12,528 bases of DNA from Caldilineaceae bacterium (GCA_014879855.1 JACSRH010000054.1:1-12528); one strand, 5' to 3'. Counted from the first letter of the stretch, positions 1 through 6,314 are shown. The notes: a model not told the origin generated them from the letters alone. Numbers and translations are program-made.

Positions 1-219
1 GCCGCTTCCGGACTGCGGCCAGCCAGCGAGAAGATCGAGGACATCCGCTTCCTCAAAACGCTGATGGAAAGCGGCGAACTGAAAGCGGTGATCGACCGCT
101 GCTACCCGCTCGAAGAAGTCGCCGACGCGCATCGCTACGTCGACACCGGGCGCAAGAAGGGCAACGTGGTGATCCTGGTGGCGCGCAACAGCGCCAGCGA
201 AGCAGTGCAGCAGACCTGA
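1..219 (+). CDS. Zinc-type/quinone medium-chain dehydrogenase, C-terminal fragment
   Basis: The reading frame is open from the first base and ends at TGA 217-219, giving the last 72 residues of a protein whose start lies left of the window. The pattern KIEDIRFLKTLMESGELKAV, then a Pro-Leu-Glu-Glu-Val-Ala-Asp-Ala-His stretch, and GRKKGNVVILV at the end is the classic C-terminus of the medium-chain dehydrogenase/reductase (MDR) superfamily: NAD(P)H:quinone oxidoreductases and zinc-containing alcohol dehydrogenases. In these proteins the segment closes the substrate domain after the Rossmann fold. The catalytic and nucleotide-binding parts are not visible, so quinone reductase cannot be separated from alcohol dehydrogenase. 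A short Ser/Ala/Gln-rich tail follows the conserved end. The NmrA-like reductase and MarR gene downstream, on the other strand, would fit a shared role in redox or electrophile stress, but this is inference. Confidence 0.75.
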   Translation, partial: AASGLRPASEKIEDIRFLKTLMESGELKAVIDRCYPLEEVADAHRYVDTGRKKGNVVILVARNSASEAVQQT

Positions 220-351
220 TTCACCATTGTCTTGACCGCATTCTTGCTTGGTTGCTGCTCGCTACGTTGCAGGATGACGCCGGCGCGCACGCGGTGTTGC
301 TGCCCGACGCGGGCCTGTTCCCCGGCATTGGTGCATAACGACACTGAGACA

Positions 352-411
352 CTGCTTAAAAAGGCGCCCTTTGACGCAGAGGCGCCAAGAGGCAGAGGAG
401 CGCAGAGAGAA
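352..411 (+). repeat. Dispersed GCAGAGGCGC-type repeat, copy A
   Basis: A diverged copy of the element seen at 451-513 and 6120-6190. It carries the core TTTGACGCAGAGGCGC followed by a string of AGAGG/GCGCAGAG words. A partial reverse-orientation piece lies at 426-442 (TTCTCTGCGCCTTTGCG). As a result 400-408 (GCGCAGAGA) and 427-435 (TCTCTGCGC) can pair as a 9-bp stem with an 18-base loop. Confidence 0.6.
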
Positions 412-450
412 ATGCAAAAATCTGCTTCTCTGCGCCTTTGCGTTAAGCAA

Positions 451-513
451 CTGTTTGAACAGGGACAAATTTGACGCAGAGGCGCAGGGGCTCGCAGAGG
501 AACAACAGGCAAC
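451..513 (+). repeat. Dispersed repeat, copy B
   Basis: It begins CTGTTTGAAC, has TTGACGCAGAGGCGCAG in the middle and ends CGCAGAGGAACAACAGGCAAC. By hand it aligns with 6120-6190 with about ten mismatches over 63 bases and one 8-base gap, in the same orientation. The two copies lie 5.6 kb apart and bracket the whole marR to kamA segment. No transposase or clear target duplication is seen, so this looks like a non-autonomous or REP-like genomic repeat. Confidence 0.7.
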
Positions 514-557
514 TATCTTTACCCATACCGAGTGGACGCTCCAGGCGCATGAAACCT

Positions 558-1031
558 CTACTCAGAGCTGTTACTCACGGTTGCTGATCTCCCTTTGCCT
601 AACTTCTTGCATAGCTCGCCAAGCTGGCGCAGCTCTTCGGGCGTGAGAATCGACATCTCTTCGGCGACAACCTGTGCGTGGCGCGGAAAGATCGAACGGA
701 TCAACTCAAGCCCATCGTCAGTCAGCTCGACCAGGACCACGCGGCGATCGTTTGGATCGCGCTTGCGCCGCACCAGGTCACGTTTCTCCAGGTTGTCGAT
801 CACCAGGGTGGTGTTGCCGCCGCTCTTGAGCAGCTTGTCGCAGATGCCGCTCTGTGACATCGTACCCAGATGATAGAGCGCCTCCAGCGTGCCAAACTGG
901 CTGACAGTGAGATCGGGGTGCGTGTTGTGAAGGGCGATGCGCGCCAGCAGCGAATTGGCGGCGCGGCTCAATTTGATCAATGTATCCAGCGCTAGAATTT
1001 CGTCTGCGCGTCCTGCAAAATGAGTTGGCAT
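558..1031 (-). CDS. MarR-family transcriptional regulator
   Basis: This 157-residue protein has the usual MarR length and layout. An N-terminal dimer helix is followed by LTVSQFGTLEALYHLGTMSQ (41-60) as the start of the winged helix. The recognition helix lies around 63-88 and ends in LEKRDLVRR. The wing DPNDRRVVLVELTDDG (92-107) is the most diagnostic MarR signature. A C-terminal dimerisation helix with LTPEEL at 129-134 completes the protein. Such proteins act as dimeric repressors in the cytoplasm and release DNA on binding aromatic compounds or on thiol oxidation. Two cysteines (C64, C141) are present, but no sensing mechanism can be assigned. It resembles the quinone-responsive MhqR type in general pattern (from memory). 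It follows the NmrA-like reductase by 23 bases on the same strand and is probably co-transcribed, so it may control its own operon and neighbouring oxidoreductases. The Shine-Dalgarno is weak (GGAT, about 8 bases before the ATG), in keeping with translation coupled to the upstream gene. Confidence 0.88.
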   Translation of the reverse strand: MPTHFAGRADEILALDTLIKLSRAANSLLARIALHNTHPDLTVSQFGTLEALYHLGTMSQSGICDKLLKSGGNTTLVIDNLEKRDLVRRKRDPNDRRVVLVELTDDGLELIRSIFPRHAQVVAEEMSILTPEELRQLGELCKKLGKGRSATVSNSSE

Positions 1032-1054
1032 GTTATCTATCCAGCCATGCTGGT

Positions 1055-1717
1055 TTACTTGGCGTCACTGACCTGCCCGGCGCCACTGACCTGCCCGGCA
1101 ACACCGATGCGCTGGCGCGGATATTCCGTGGTTGCCAGCAATTGATAAACAAAATGGCCGACGTCCGCGTAAGCGACTTTAGCCGCGGGCGTCGGCAGAT
1201 AATCCACCTCGACGCGCAGCGCGCCGCCAGAAGGCTCGTCATGCATCACGCCGGGACAGACCAGCGTCCAATCCAACCGCGACTGCCGCAAACAATCGTA
1301 GACGCGCCGGTGTTCGACTGCGTAAGGTAGATAGGAGGGGTTGAAATCAGGCGCCTCCATGCGCAGGCGCTCGCCCTGGCGATCTTGCAGAATCCCGGCC
1401 CCGGCGACGACGACCAGCCGCTGGATGCCATTATCCTGCATGGCGTTGACGATGTTGGCAGTGGCGAGCGAGAGCGCGTCTGGCTCCACATTGTCGGCCA
1501 ACCCCAGCGCGCTGCCGACGACATCGCACTCGCGCATACTGTACGCCACCATTTCCGCATCGAGCGCGTCGCCCAGGAAGAGCGTCACCTGGTCGCGGTC
1601 TGGCGTCAGCTTGGCCGGATTGCGCACCAGCACCGAGACTTGCTGCCCGTCCAGCAGTGCAGCGTGCAAAATATGGCGGCCTGTACGTCCGGTTGCACCA
1701 AATAAGGCGATTTTCAT
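1055..1717 (-). CDS. NAD(P)-binding NmrA-like (atypical SDR) reductase
   Basis: This 220-residue protein opens with MKIALFGATGRTG, the GxxGxxG nucleotide-binding loop (G7-G13) of atypical short-chain dehydrogenases such as NmrA-like, biliverdin reductase B-like and SDR_a5 proteins. Further family features are LVRNPAKL (30-37), where the Arg suggests an NADP(H) preference, an acidic GDALD turn at 49-53, RLVVVAGAG at 100-108, and DWTLVCPGVM at 149-158. The classical YxxxK catalytic pair is not evident, as is common in this subfamily, so the substrate is unknown. The start is well supported: AGAGGA lies 8 bases before the ATG at 1717. The C-terminus carries a short duplication (AGQVSG, then AGQVSD at 207-218) coming from an 18-base tandem repeat. 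The gene is first in a likely two-gene operon with the MarR gene, and a redox-stress or quinone-related role is inferred from that. Confidence 0.85.
   Translation of the reverse strand: MKIALFGATGRTGRHILHAALLDGQQVSVLVRNPAKLTPDRDQVTLFLGDALDAEMVAYSMRECDVVGSALGLADNVEPDALSLATANIVNAMQDNGIQRLVVVAGAGILQDRQGERLRMEAPDFNPSYLPYAVEHRRVYDCLRQSRLDWTLVCPGVMHDEPSGGALRVEVDYLPTPAAKVAYADVGHFVYQLLATTEYPRQRIGVAGQVSGAGQVSDAK
1066..1099. repeat. 18-base tandem duplication in a gene end
   Basis: The 16-base string CACTGACCTGCCCGGC occurs at 1066-1081 and again at 1084-1099, a period of 18 bases. The frame is kept, so six residues are duplicated near the C-terminus of the NmrA-like protein. Confidence 0.85.
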
Positions 1718-1757
1718 TGCGGAAGTCCTCTGTTATGATCTATTCGTCGGTTATGCT

Positions 1758-1786
1758 ACCTTAGCGGAAATGCTCCTCGCTGTCAA
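1758..1786 (-). promoter_or_regulatory. Possible promoter of the reductase-marR operon
   Basis: Read on the minus strand, a perfect TTGACA (complement of 1781-1786) is followed after 17 bases by TAAGGT (complement of 1758-1763). The latter keeps the first T, the second A and the last T of a -10 box. The ATG is about 40 bases further on, with a good Shine-Dalgarno between. The -10 match is only partial, so this is tentative. Confidence 0.4.
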
Positions 1787-1811
1787 TTTATGCAGATTCG
1801 AACGGCTCCTC

Positions 1812-1907
1812 ATGCATACTGTACTGATTACCGGCGCTACAGATGGGCTATGCTTTATACAAACTCCACCATGGGACGCCCGGCTCCTGGCTAGTTGGCT
1901 GATATAG
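1812..1907 (+). pseudogene. Remnant of a short-chain dehydrogenase N-terminus
   Basis: An ATG at 1812 opens a 31-codon frame starting MHTVLITGATDGL, which matches the first beta strand and TGxxxGxG cofactor loop found at the start of classical short-chain dehydrogenases. After the glycine motif the match breaks down. A later DARLLAS piece resembles the ARLLA part of the following helix but is displaced by several residues. The frame then stops at TAG 1905-1907. The rest of a roughly 250-residue enzyme is absent: the CGS-family gene begins 57 bases downstream. The best reading is a gene start left behind by a deletion or replacement. A chance match of 13 residues, or a functional leader peptide, cannot be excluded. 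Confidence 0.45.
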
Positions 1908-1924
1908 CCGGCAGGACTACAGGC

Positions 1925-1930
1925 TATAAT
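1925..1930 (+). promoter_or_regulatory. -10 box for the CGS-family gene
   Basis: A perfect TATAAT lies 35 bases before the ATG at 1965, which would give a leader of about 28 bases. No good TTGACA-like box is found 16-18 bases upstream, so an activator or a weak -35 would be needed. A short inverted repeat, GGCT-GATAT-AGCC (1897-1909), sits where the -35 would be and could be an operator. Confidence 0.45.
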
Positions 1931-1964
1931 AGAGAAAAATTTATCTGTCAATGGAGACAAGCAC

Positions 1965-3251
1965 ATGAGCACTACGAAACACGATTCCCACAGCCGCACC
2001 ATCGGCGACAAACCACTTCGCCCCGAAAGCCTGATGATGGGTTATGGCTACCGGCCCGAACTCTCCGAAGGCTCCATCAAGCCGCCGCTTTTTTTGACCT
2101 CAACCTTTGTCTTTAATACAGCCGAGGAAGGCAAAGCCTTTTTCGAGTTGGCGTATGGGCTGCGCAAAAAAGATCCTGGCGAGGAAATGGGGCTGATCTA
2201 CAGCCGGCTCAACAATCCTGACCTGGAGATACTAGAGGATCGCCTGACTTTGTGGGATGGCGCGGCCGCCGCTGCTGTCTTTGAAAGCGGGATGGCCGCA
2301 ATCAGCACAACGCTGCTGACTTTTCTGACGCCGGGCGATGTCATACTCTTCAGTGAACCGGTCTATGGCGGCACCGATTATTTGCTCAAACACATTTTGC
2401 CGCGCTTCGGCATTCGTCCTGTGGGCGTATTAGCCAACGGCGGCGCAGCGGCTTTTGAGCAGGCGGTCATGGATAGCACCGTTCGCCAGCATGTCCGCAT
2501 GATCTACATCGAAACACCGGCCAATCCCACCAATGCGCTGGTGGACATCGCAGCTTGCGCTGAATTGGCCCGCCGTTTGTCACAACCCGATCGACAGGTA
2601 GTGGTGGCCGTCGACAATACTTTTCTCGGCCCACTCTGGCAGCATCCGCTTCAGCATGGCGCCGACATCGTCATCTATTCCGCCACCAAATATATTGGCG
2701 GCCACAGCGACTTGATCGCCGGCGTCGCGCTGGGGTCAAAGTCTTTCGTCAATCAGATCAAAGGCTTTCGCACCATCCTGGGCACGATGGCGAGTCCGAT
2801 GACCGGCTGGATGTTGCTGCGCAGTTTGGAGACGCTCAAGCTGCGCATGACTTCGCAGATGAAAAACGCGCGCTATGTCGCCGATTTTCTGGCGGATCAT
2901 CCCAAAATCGAGCGCGTCCATTACCTCGGCCACCTGTCACCGGATTCGCCCGAACATGCGCTCTACCGCCGGCAATGCGTGGCGCCCGGCAGCATGATCA
3001 GCTTTGAATTGGTGGGCGGCGAGCGCGAAGCCTTCCGCTTCCTGAATGCGCTGCAACTCTTTCGTCTGGCCGTGAGCCTGGGCGGCACCGAGTCGCTGGC
3101 CGAACACCCTGCCAGCATGACCCATTCGGATGTCGACCCGGAGGAGCGCATCGAAATGGGCATCACCGCCAACATGGTGCGGCTTTCGATCGGCGTAGAG
3201 CATCCGGAGGATCTGATCGCGGATCTGGAACAAGCATTGGCCGCAGTGTAG
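1965..3251 (+). CDS. PLP-dependent Cys/Met metabolism enzyme (cystathionine gamma-synthase/lyase family)
   Basis: This 428-residue protein is a fold-type I PLP enzyme of the transsulfuration family. Visible family landmarks are IYSRLNNP (78-85), the phosphate-binding ESGMAAIS (107-114), the stacking Tyr in EPVYGGTDYL (Y134), AVDNTF with the pyridine-binding D217, the Schiff-base lysine in YSATKYIGGHSD (K242), and SLGGTESLAEHPASMTH (371-387), which holds the carboxylate-binding region. Members catalyse gamma- or beta-elimination or replacement on homoserine esters, cystathionine or methionine in the cytoplasm. The position of the cysteine typical of methionine gamma-lyase (the residue after Tyr-Gly) is Gly136 here, which argues against a canonical methionine gamma-lyase. 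The protein is slightly longer than E. coli MetB, with an N-terminal extension and an insert near 61-76. The start is supported by GGAGA about 6 bases before the ATG. The gene stands alone, so its exact reaction is open. Confidence 0.9.
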   Translation: MSTTKHDSHSRTIGDKPLRPESLMMGYGYRPELSEGSIKPPLFLTSTFVFNTAEEGKAFFELAYGLRKKDPGEEMGLIYSRLNNPDLEILEDRLTLWDGAAAAAVFESGMAAISTTLLTFLTPGDVILFSEPVYGGTDYLLKHILPRFGIRPVGVLANGGAAAFEQAVMDSTVRQHVRMIYIETPANPTNALVDIAACAELARRLSQPDRQVVVAVDNTFLGPLWQHPLQHGADIVIYSATKYIGGHSDLIAGVALGSKSFVNQIKGFRTILGTMASPMTGWMLLRSLETLKLRMTSQMKNARYVADFLADHPKIERVHYLGHLSPDSPEHALYRRQCVAPGSMISFELVGGEREAFRFLNALQLFRLAVSLGGTESLAEHPASMTHSDVDPEERIEMGITANMVRLSIGVEHPEDLIADLEQALAAV

Positions 3252-3503
3252 GCAGATCCCAACAAACCTTTTGCCTCAGCAGGCGACTGCTTGTGCATTT
3301 GATGCAGTGCATTGCGTAGATGCGCGCTTGCGCGTCGGAGCGTAGCCCTACCGAGGGGCGCGCGCTGCCATTCTACGTGCGGTTGACGCCGGGCAGGTGC
3401 TTCTGCTCAGCGGTGTTGCCTTGGTGCTTGAATTCAGAGAAAATGCGACGAACTGCCAGGCGCGCCAACTTTAGTTTTATCAGTTCAAGCTCCTGTGCAA
3501 TGT
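3252..3503. other. Convergent intergenic region without a recognisable gene
   Basis: This 252-base gap lies between the ends of two convergent genes. I see no convincing open frame and no strong stem with a T-run that would serve as a terminator. The small frames crossing it have Arg/Ser/Cys-rich composition typical of noise. Confidence 0.5.
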
Positions 3504-4565
3504 TCACCCCTGCTCCAACCCATACCGCCCCGCGGCTTCGTCCAAAATGCGGTTGATCAGCCCTTCGTAGGTCCAGCCCGCGGCCGCGGCCTCGATGCAC
3601 AGGTCCGAGTAGCCAGGATTAAGCCCCGGCAGCGGGTTGACTTCGAGGATGTAGGGCTTGTTGTTGTCGTGCATATCGAGGCGGAAGTCGACGCGCGCCA
3701 CATCCAAACAGCCGGTGACGCGGAAGACCGCGGCTGTGTACCAGCGCAAATCCTCGACCAGTGACTCTGGCAGCGGCGCGGGGCAGAGGTAGTGAAAATC
3801 CTCGGCCAGCTCGACCTTGATGCGATTGGTGTAGATGCCCGCCTCCTCGATCGGATACTTGCCCATGTCCACTTCCAGCGCGGGAAAGATGTGCAGCCCC
3901 TTGAAGATGCGCGGCGCGTTCTCGTCCTCTGGCATACGGCGTGCAGTGGGCGAAACAAGGTTGCCGACAATGCCCATGGTTACTTCGCGGCCTTCGATGA
4001 AACGTTCGGCCAGCGCCGGCTGATCGTAACGCGTAAAAATGCGTTCCAGTTGCCTGCGCAGTTGCGCCTCGTCCTGCACCACTGACTCCGGGCCGACGCC
4101 CATGCCCGTGCCCTCGCGGCTGGGCTTGACAAAGAGCGGGAAGTGCAGCGACGGGTCGAGCGGCTCGCCCATGCGCTCGAAGACCTGAAAGGCCGGCGTG
4201 GGCAGGTCGTGGTAAGTGAGCACGCGCTTGGTCATCGGTTTGTCGAGGGCCAGGGCCAGCGTCATCACGCGCGAGCCGGTGTAGGGAATGCGCAGCATCT
4301 CCAGAATGGCCGGAGCCTGCGCCTCGCGCGCGTCGCCAAAGTGACCCTCGCAGATGTTAAAGCAGATGTCGGGCTTGACCTTTGGCAACTGCTCAACCAG
4401 CCCGATGTCGCCTTCCAGAAAGGTCACTTCATGCCCGCGCGAGCGCAGCGCGCCCATGATCGACTCAATCGTCTTTTCCGAATCCAGATCGTCCCACTGG
4501 TCCGGCGACATGCCGTCCCACGTTGGTGCATTCTTTTTGAGATTTGCCAGCAGCGCCACGCGCAT
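3504..4565 (-). CDS. ATP-grasp ligase related to D-Ala-D-Ala ligase
   Basis: This 353-residue protein has the domain order of the Ddl family. An N-terminal preATP-grasp domain includes FNICEGHFGDAREAQAPAIL (69-88) and IPYTGS (93-98). Next come LDKPMTK (107-113), the ATP-binding FVKPSREGTGMGV (145-157), and ERFIEGREVTMG (187-198) of the hinge. The metal and phosphate-binding RVDFRLD (291-297) and ILEVNPLPGL (306-315, with E308 and N310) follow. Such enzymes join a carboxylate, activated as an acyl phosphate, to an amine. Compared with E. coli DdlB from memory, Ser150 is replaced by Thr153 and the Tyr216 position appears to be Val251. The N-terminal GxSxEHxVSL motif is also missing, so the substrate is probably not D-alanine. 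The gene follows kamA by 112 bases on the same strand, which suggests an amino-acid substrate such as beta-lysine (inference). AAAGG sits about 10 bases before the ATG. Confidence 0.82.
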   Translation of the reverse strand: MRVALLANLKKNAPTWDGMSPDQWDDLDSEKTIESIMGALRSRGHEVTFLEGDIGLVEQLPKVKPDICFNICEGHFGDAREAQAPAILEMLRIPYTGSRVMTLALALDKPMTKRVLTYHDLPTPAFQVFERMGEPLDPSLHFPLFVKPSREGTGMGVGPESVVQDEAQLRRQLERIFTRYDQPALAERFIEGREVTMGIVGNLVSPTARRMPEDENAPRIFKGLHIFPALEVDMGKYPIEEAGIYTNRIKVELAEDFHYLCPAPLPESLVEDLRWYTAAVFRVTGCLDVARVDFRLDMHDNNKPYILEVNPLPGLNPGYSDLCIEAAAAGWTYEGLINRILDEAAGRYGLEQG

Positions 4566-4590
4566 AGGTAGAGAACCTTTCTGAGTGAAA

Positions 4591-4676
4591 GAGAAGATTG
4601 GAGATTGGAGATTGGAGATTGGGAGATTGGGAGGAGCGCCCTACCGAATCTCCAATCTCCAATCTCGCAATCTCTC
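4591..4676. repeat. GAGATTG tandem repeats forming a long hairpin
   Basis: The left arm consists of 7-base GAGATTG units (4596-4630) and the right arm of the same units inverted (AATCTCC words, 4647-4676). A perfect 20-base arm at 4601-4620 is the reverse complement of 4647-4666, with a 26-base loop. It lies between the stop of kamA and the start of the ligase gene. On the transcript it would form a strong stem that could act as a processing, stability or attenuation element. The unit type resembles low-complexity dispersed repeats common in some cyanobacterial and Chloroflexota genomes. Confidence 0.9.
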
Positions 4677-4677
4677 T

Positions 4678-5994
4678 TTACCTTTGCTCAACCGCGTCCC
4701 AGTCGATCCGCGTCAGCCGCTGATGCGTCTGCTCGAAGCCTTCGGGCTTGATCGCCAGGCTCTGGCCAGAGAGCAGACCGCTGACGCCCGCCTGCAGGTC
4801 GCTCTCGCCGGCGCGGCGCTGGCACGCGGGGCAGGTGGCGGGGTCGTGGCGGGTGTACGCGTCGGGCTGGGTGTAGGCGCTCATGTAGCCCTCGTAGTTG
4901 CGCACCACCACCCGCTCGGCCGACTGGCTGATGACGTAGTTGGGCATCACCGGGATCTTGCCGCCGCCGCCCGGCGCGTCGATCACGTAGGTCGGCACCG
5001 CATAGCCTGACGTGTGGCCGCGCAGCGCCTCCATGATCTCCAGCCCTGTGGCGACCGGCGTGCGGAAGTGGCCGGCGCCATGCACCAGGTCGCACTGGTA
5101 GACGTAGTAGGGGCGCACCCGGTTCATGACCAGCTTGTGCACCAGCTCCTTCATCACGTTGGGACAGTCGTTGACGCCGGCGAGCAGCACGCTCTGGCAG
5201 CCGAGCGGGATGCCGGCGTCGGCCAGCCGCGCCAGTGCGGCAGACGCGTCCGGTGTGATCTCCTTGGGATGGTTGAAGTGCACGTTCATCCACAGCGGGT
5301 GAAACTGGCGCAGCATCTCCACCAGGTCGGGCGTGATGCGCTGCGGCAGGAAGACCGGCACGCGCGAGCCGATGCGGATGATCTCCACGTGCGGGATGGC
5401 GCGCAGCCGGCGCAGGATGTCTTCGAGCACCTTCTGCGGGATCGTCAGCGGGTCGCCGCCGGAGAGCAGCACATCGCGCACCTGCGGCGTGCGCGCGATG
5501 TAGTCGATCTGCGCGTCGTGCGCGGCGCGGCTGAAGGTGGCGGTGGGGTCGCCGACGATGCGGCTGCGCGTGCAGTAGCGGCAGTAGCTGGCGCACTGCG
5601 TCGTCACCAGCATGAGCACGCGGTCGGGGTAGCGATGCACCAGCCCTGGCACGGGCGAATGCGCGTCCTCGCTCAGCGAGTCTTCCATCTCCGCGAGAAA
5701 GGGGGCTAGCTCGGCCGCGGTCGGCAGGATCTGCAGGCGCACGGGGCAGTGCGGGTCGTCCGGGTCCATCAGGCTGGCGAAGTAGGGGGTGACGTCGACG
5801 CGGAAGTGGTCGGGCGCGGAGAGGCCGACGATCTCGTCCTCGGTGAGGCGCATAAAGCGGCCAAACTCTTCGACGGTGTTGAGGCGGTTGCTCAACTGCC
5901 AGCGCCAGTCGTTCCATTTCTCCCAGGGTGTGTCCTGCCAGGGAGCGGGGGGATGAGCGACCTGCTCATTGGGTGCGACAACGGTGTCAATCAT
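4678..5994 (-). CDS. kamA: Lysine 2,3-aminomutase (radical SAM, PLP)
   Basis: With the ATG at 5994 the protein has 438 residues, close to the 416 of the clostridial enzyme and longer than EpmB. It converts L-lysine to L-beta-lysine using a 5'-deoxyadenosyl radical and PLP. The [4Fe-4S] motif CASYCRYC gives C134, C138 and C141. SGGDP (178-182) is the SAM-contact motif. YQCDL (D302) and VIDAPGGGGK (D339, PLP lysine K346) carry the two aspartates that bind the lysine side-chain amine; glutamate 2,3-aminomutase has Lys and Asn there (family knowledge, from memory). C277, C388 and C391 match three of the four zinc cysteines of the clostridial protein, while the fourth position is Ala386. An in-frame TTG at 6015 would add seven residues, but AAGGAAAG fits the ATG at 5994 better. 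The gene leads a probable operon with the ATP-grasp ligase. No beta-lysine acetyltransferase (ablB) is present nearby. Confidence 0.92.
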   Translation of the reverse strand: MIDTVVAPNEQVAHPPAPWQDTPWEKWNDWRWQLSNRLNTVEEFGRFMRLTEDEIVGLSAPDHFRVDVTPYFASLMDPDDPHCPVRLQILPTAAELAPFLAEMEDSLSEDAHSPVPGLVHRYPDRVLMLVTTQCASYCRYCTRSRIVGDPTATFSRAAHDAQIDYIARTPQVRDVLLSGGDPLTIPQKVLEDILRRLRAIPHVEIIRIGSRVPVFLPQRITPDLVEMLRQFHPLWMNVHFNHPKEITPDASAALARLADAGIPLGCQSVLLAGVNDCPNVMKELVHKLVMNRVRPYYVYQCDLVHGAGHFRTPVATGLEIMEALRGHTSGYAVPTYVIDAPGGGGKIPVMPNYVISQSAERVVVRNYEGYMSAYTQPDAYTRHDPATCPACQRRAGESDLQAGVSGLLSGQSLAIKPEGFEQTHQRLTRIDWDAVEQR

Positions 5995-6314
5995 GGTTTC
6001 TTTCCTTGTCAACAAATGGCTGGTGCGGACCAGCGGTTCGCGCTGTGTAAATTGTCAATCATATTTCAGCGCAATGCAAAAACATGCCATGCACCGCTTC
6101 ATTTCGATTCACTCAGAAGCTGTTTGAAAGGGGATAAACCTGACGCGGAGGCGCAAAGGCGCAGAGGTTCGCAGAGGAAACACAGGCAACTTCGGCAAAC
6201 ATTTCTCCGCGCTGCTGCGTCCGGTGCAAGAAACACCACCGTTGCTTGCAGCGCAGAGGACAGCGAAATTCGCGACGCGTTTGCGGAAGTCCACAACACT
6301 TTTGCGGGCGCACA
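5995..6314. other. Region upstream of kamA with no gene
   Basis: No supported coding region lies between the kamA start and the 21-bp repeat array. Minus-strand TTGACA occurs at 6053-6058, but no good -10 follows at normal spacing. TATGAT (complement of 6058-6063) is a candidate -10 without a clear -35. The kamA promoter is therefore probably between 6020 and 6090 but cannot be fixed. Dispersed repeat copy C and two degenerate 21-bp units (6273-6293, 6294-6314) occupy the rest. Confidence 0.5.
6120..6190 (+). repeat. Dispersed repeat, copy C
   Basis: It begins CTGTTTGAAAGGGGATAAA, contains TGACGCGGAGGCGCAAAGGC and ends CGCAGAGGAAACACAGGCAAC. It is the fullest copy of the element also seen at 451-513 and, more diverged, at 352-411. 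Relative to copy B it has an extra 8-base unit, so the GGCGCA-type core itself varies in number. Confidence 0.7.

Larger units (their letters stand above)
220..557. other. Intergenic region with dispersed repeats
   Basis: This 338-base stretch separates the end of the dehydrogenase from the convergent MarR gene. Bases 220-351 show no gene and no convincing terminator. Bases 352-513 are filled by GCAGAGGCGC-type dispersed repeat sequence, partly as direct copies and partly inverted. The open frames that cross it on both strands have low-complexity Arg/Leu/Ala/Ser composition, overlap one another and resemble no family I know. Confidence 0.6.

Noticed and set aside
352..513. Insertion sequence
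   Set aside because: No transposase, no defined terminal inverted repeats and no target duplication; the element is too short.
3320..3600. Small frames in the convergent gap at 3252-3503
   Set aside because: They overlap each other on both strands, run into the ligase gene and resemble nothing known.
4688..5917. 409-codon Arg/Ala/Pro-rich frame inside kamA
   Set aside because: Same strand, shifted frame of a gene whose catalytic motifs are all in the other frame.
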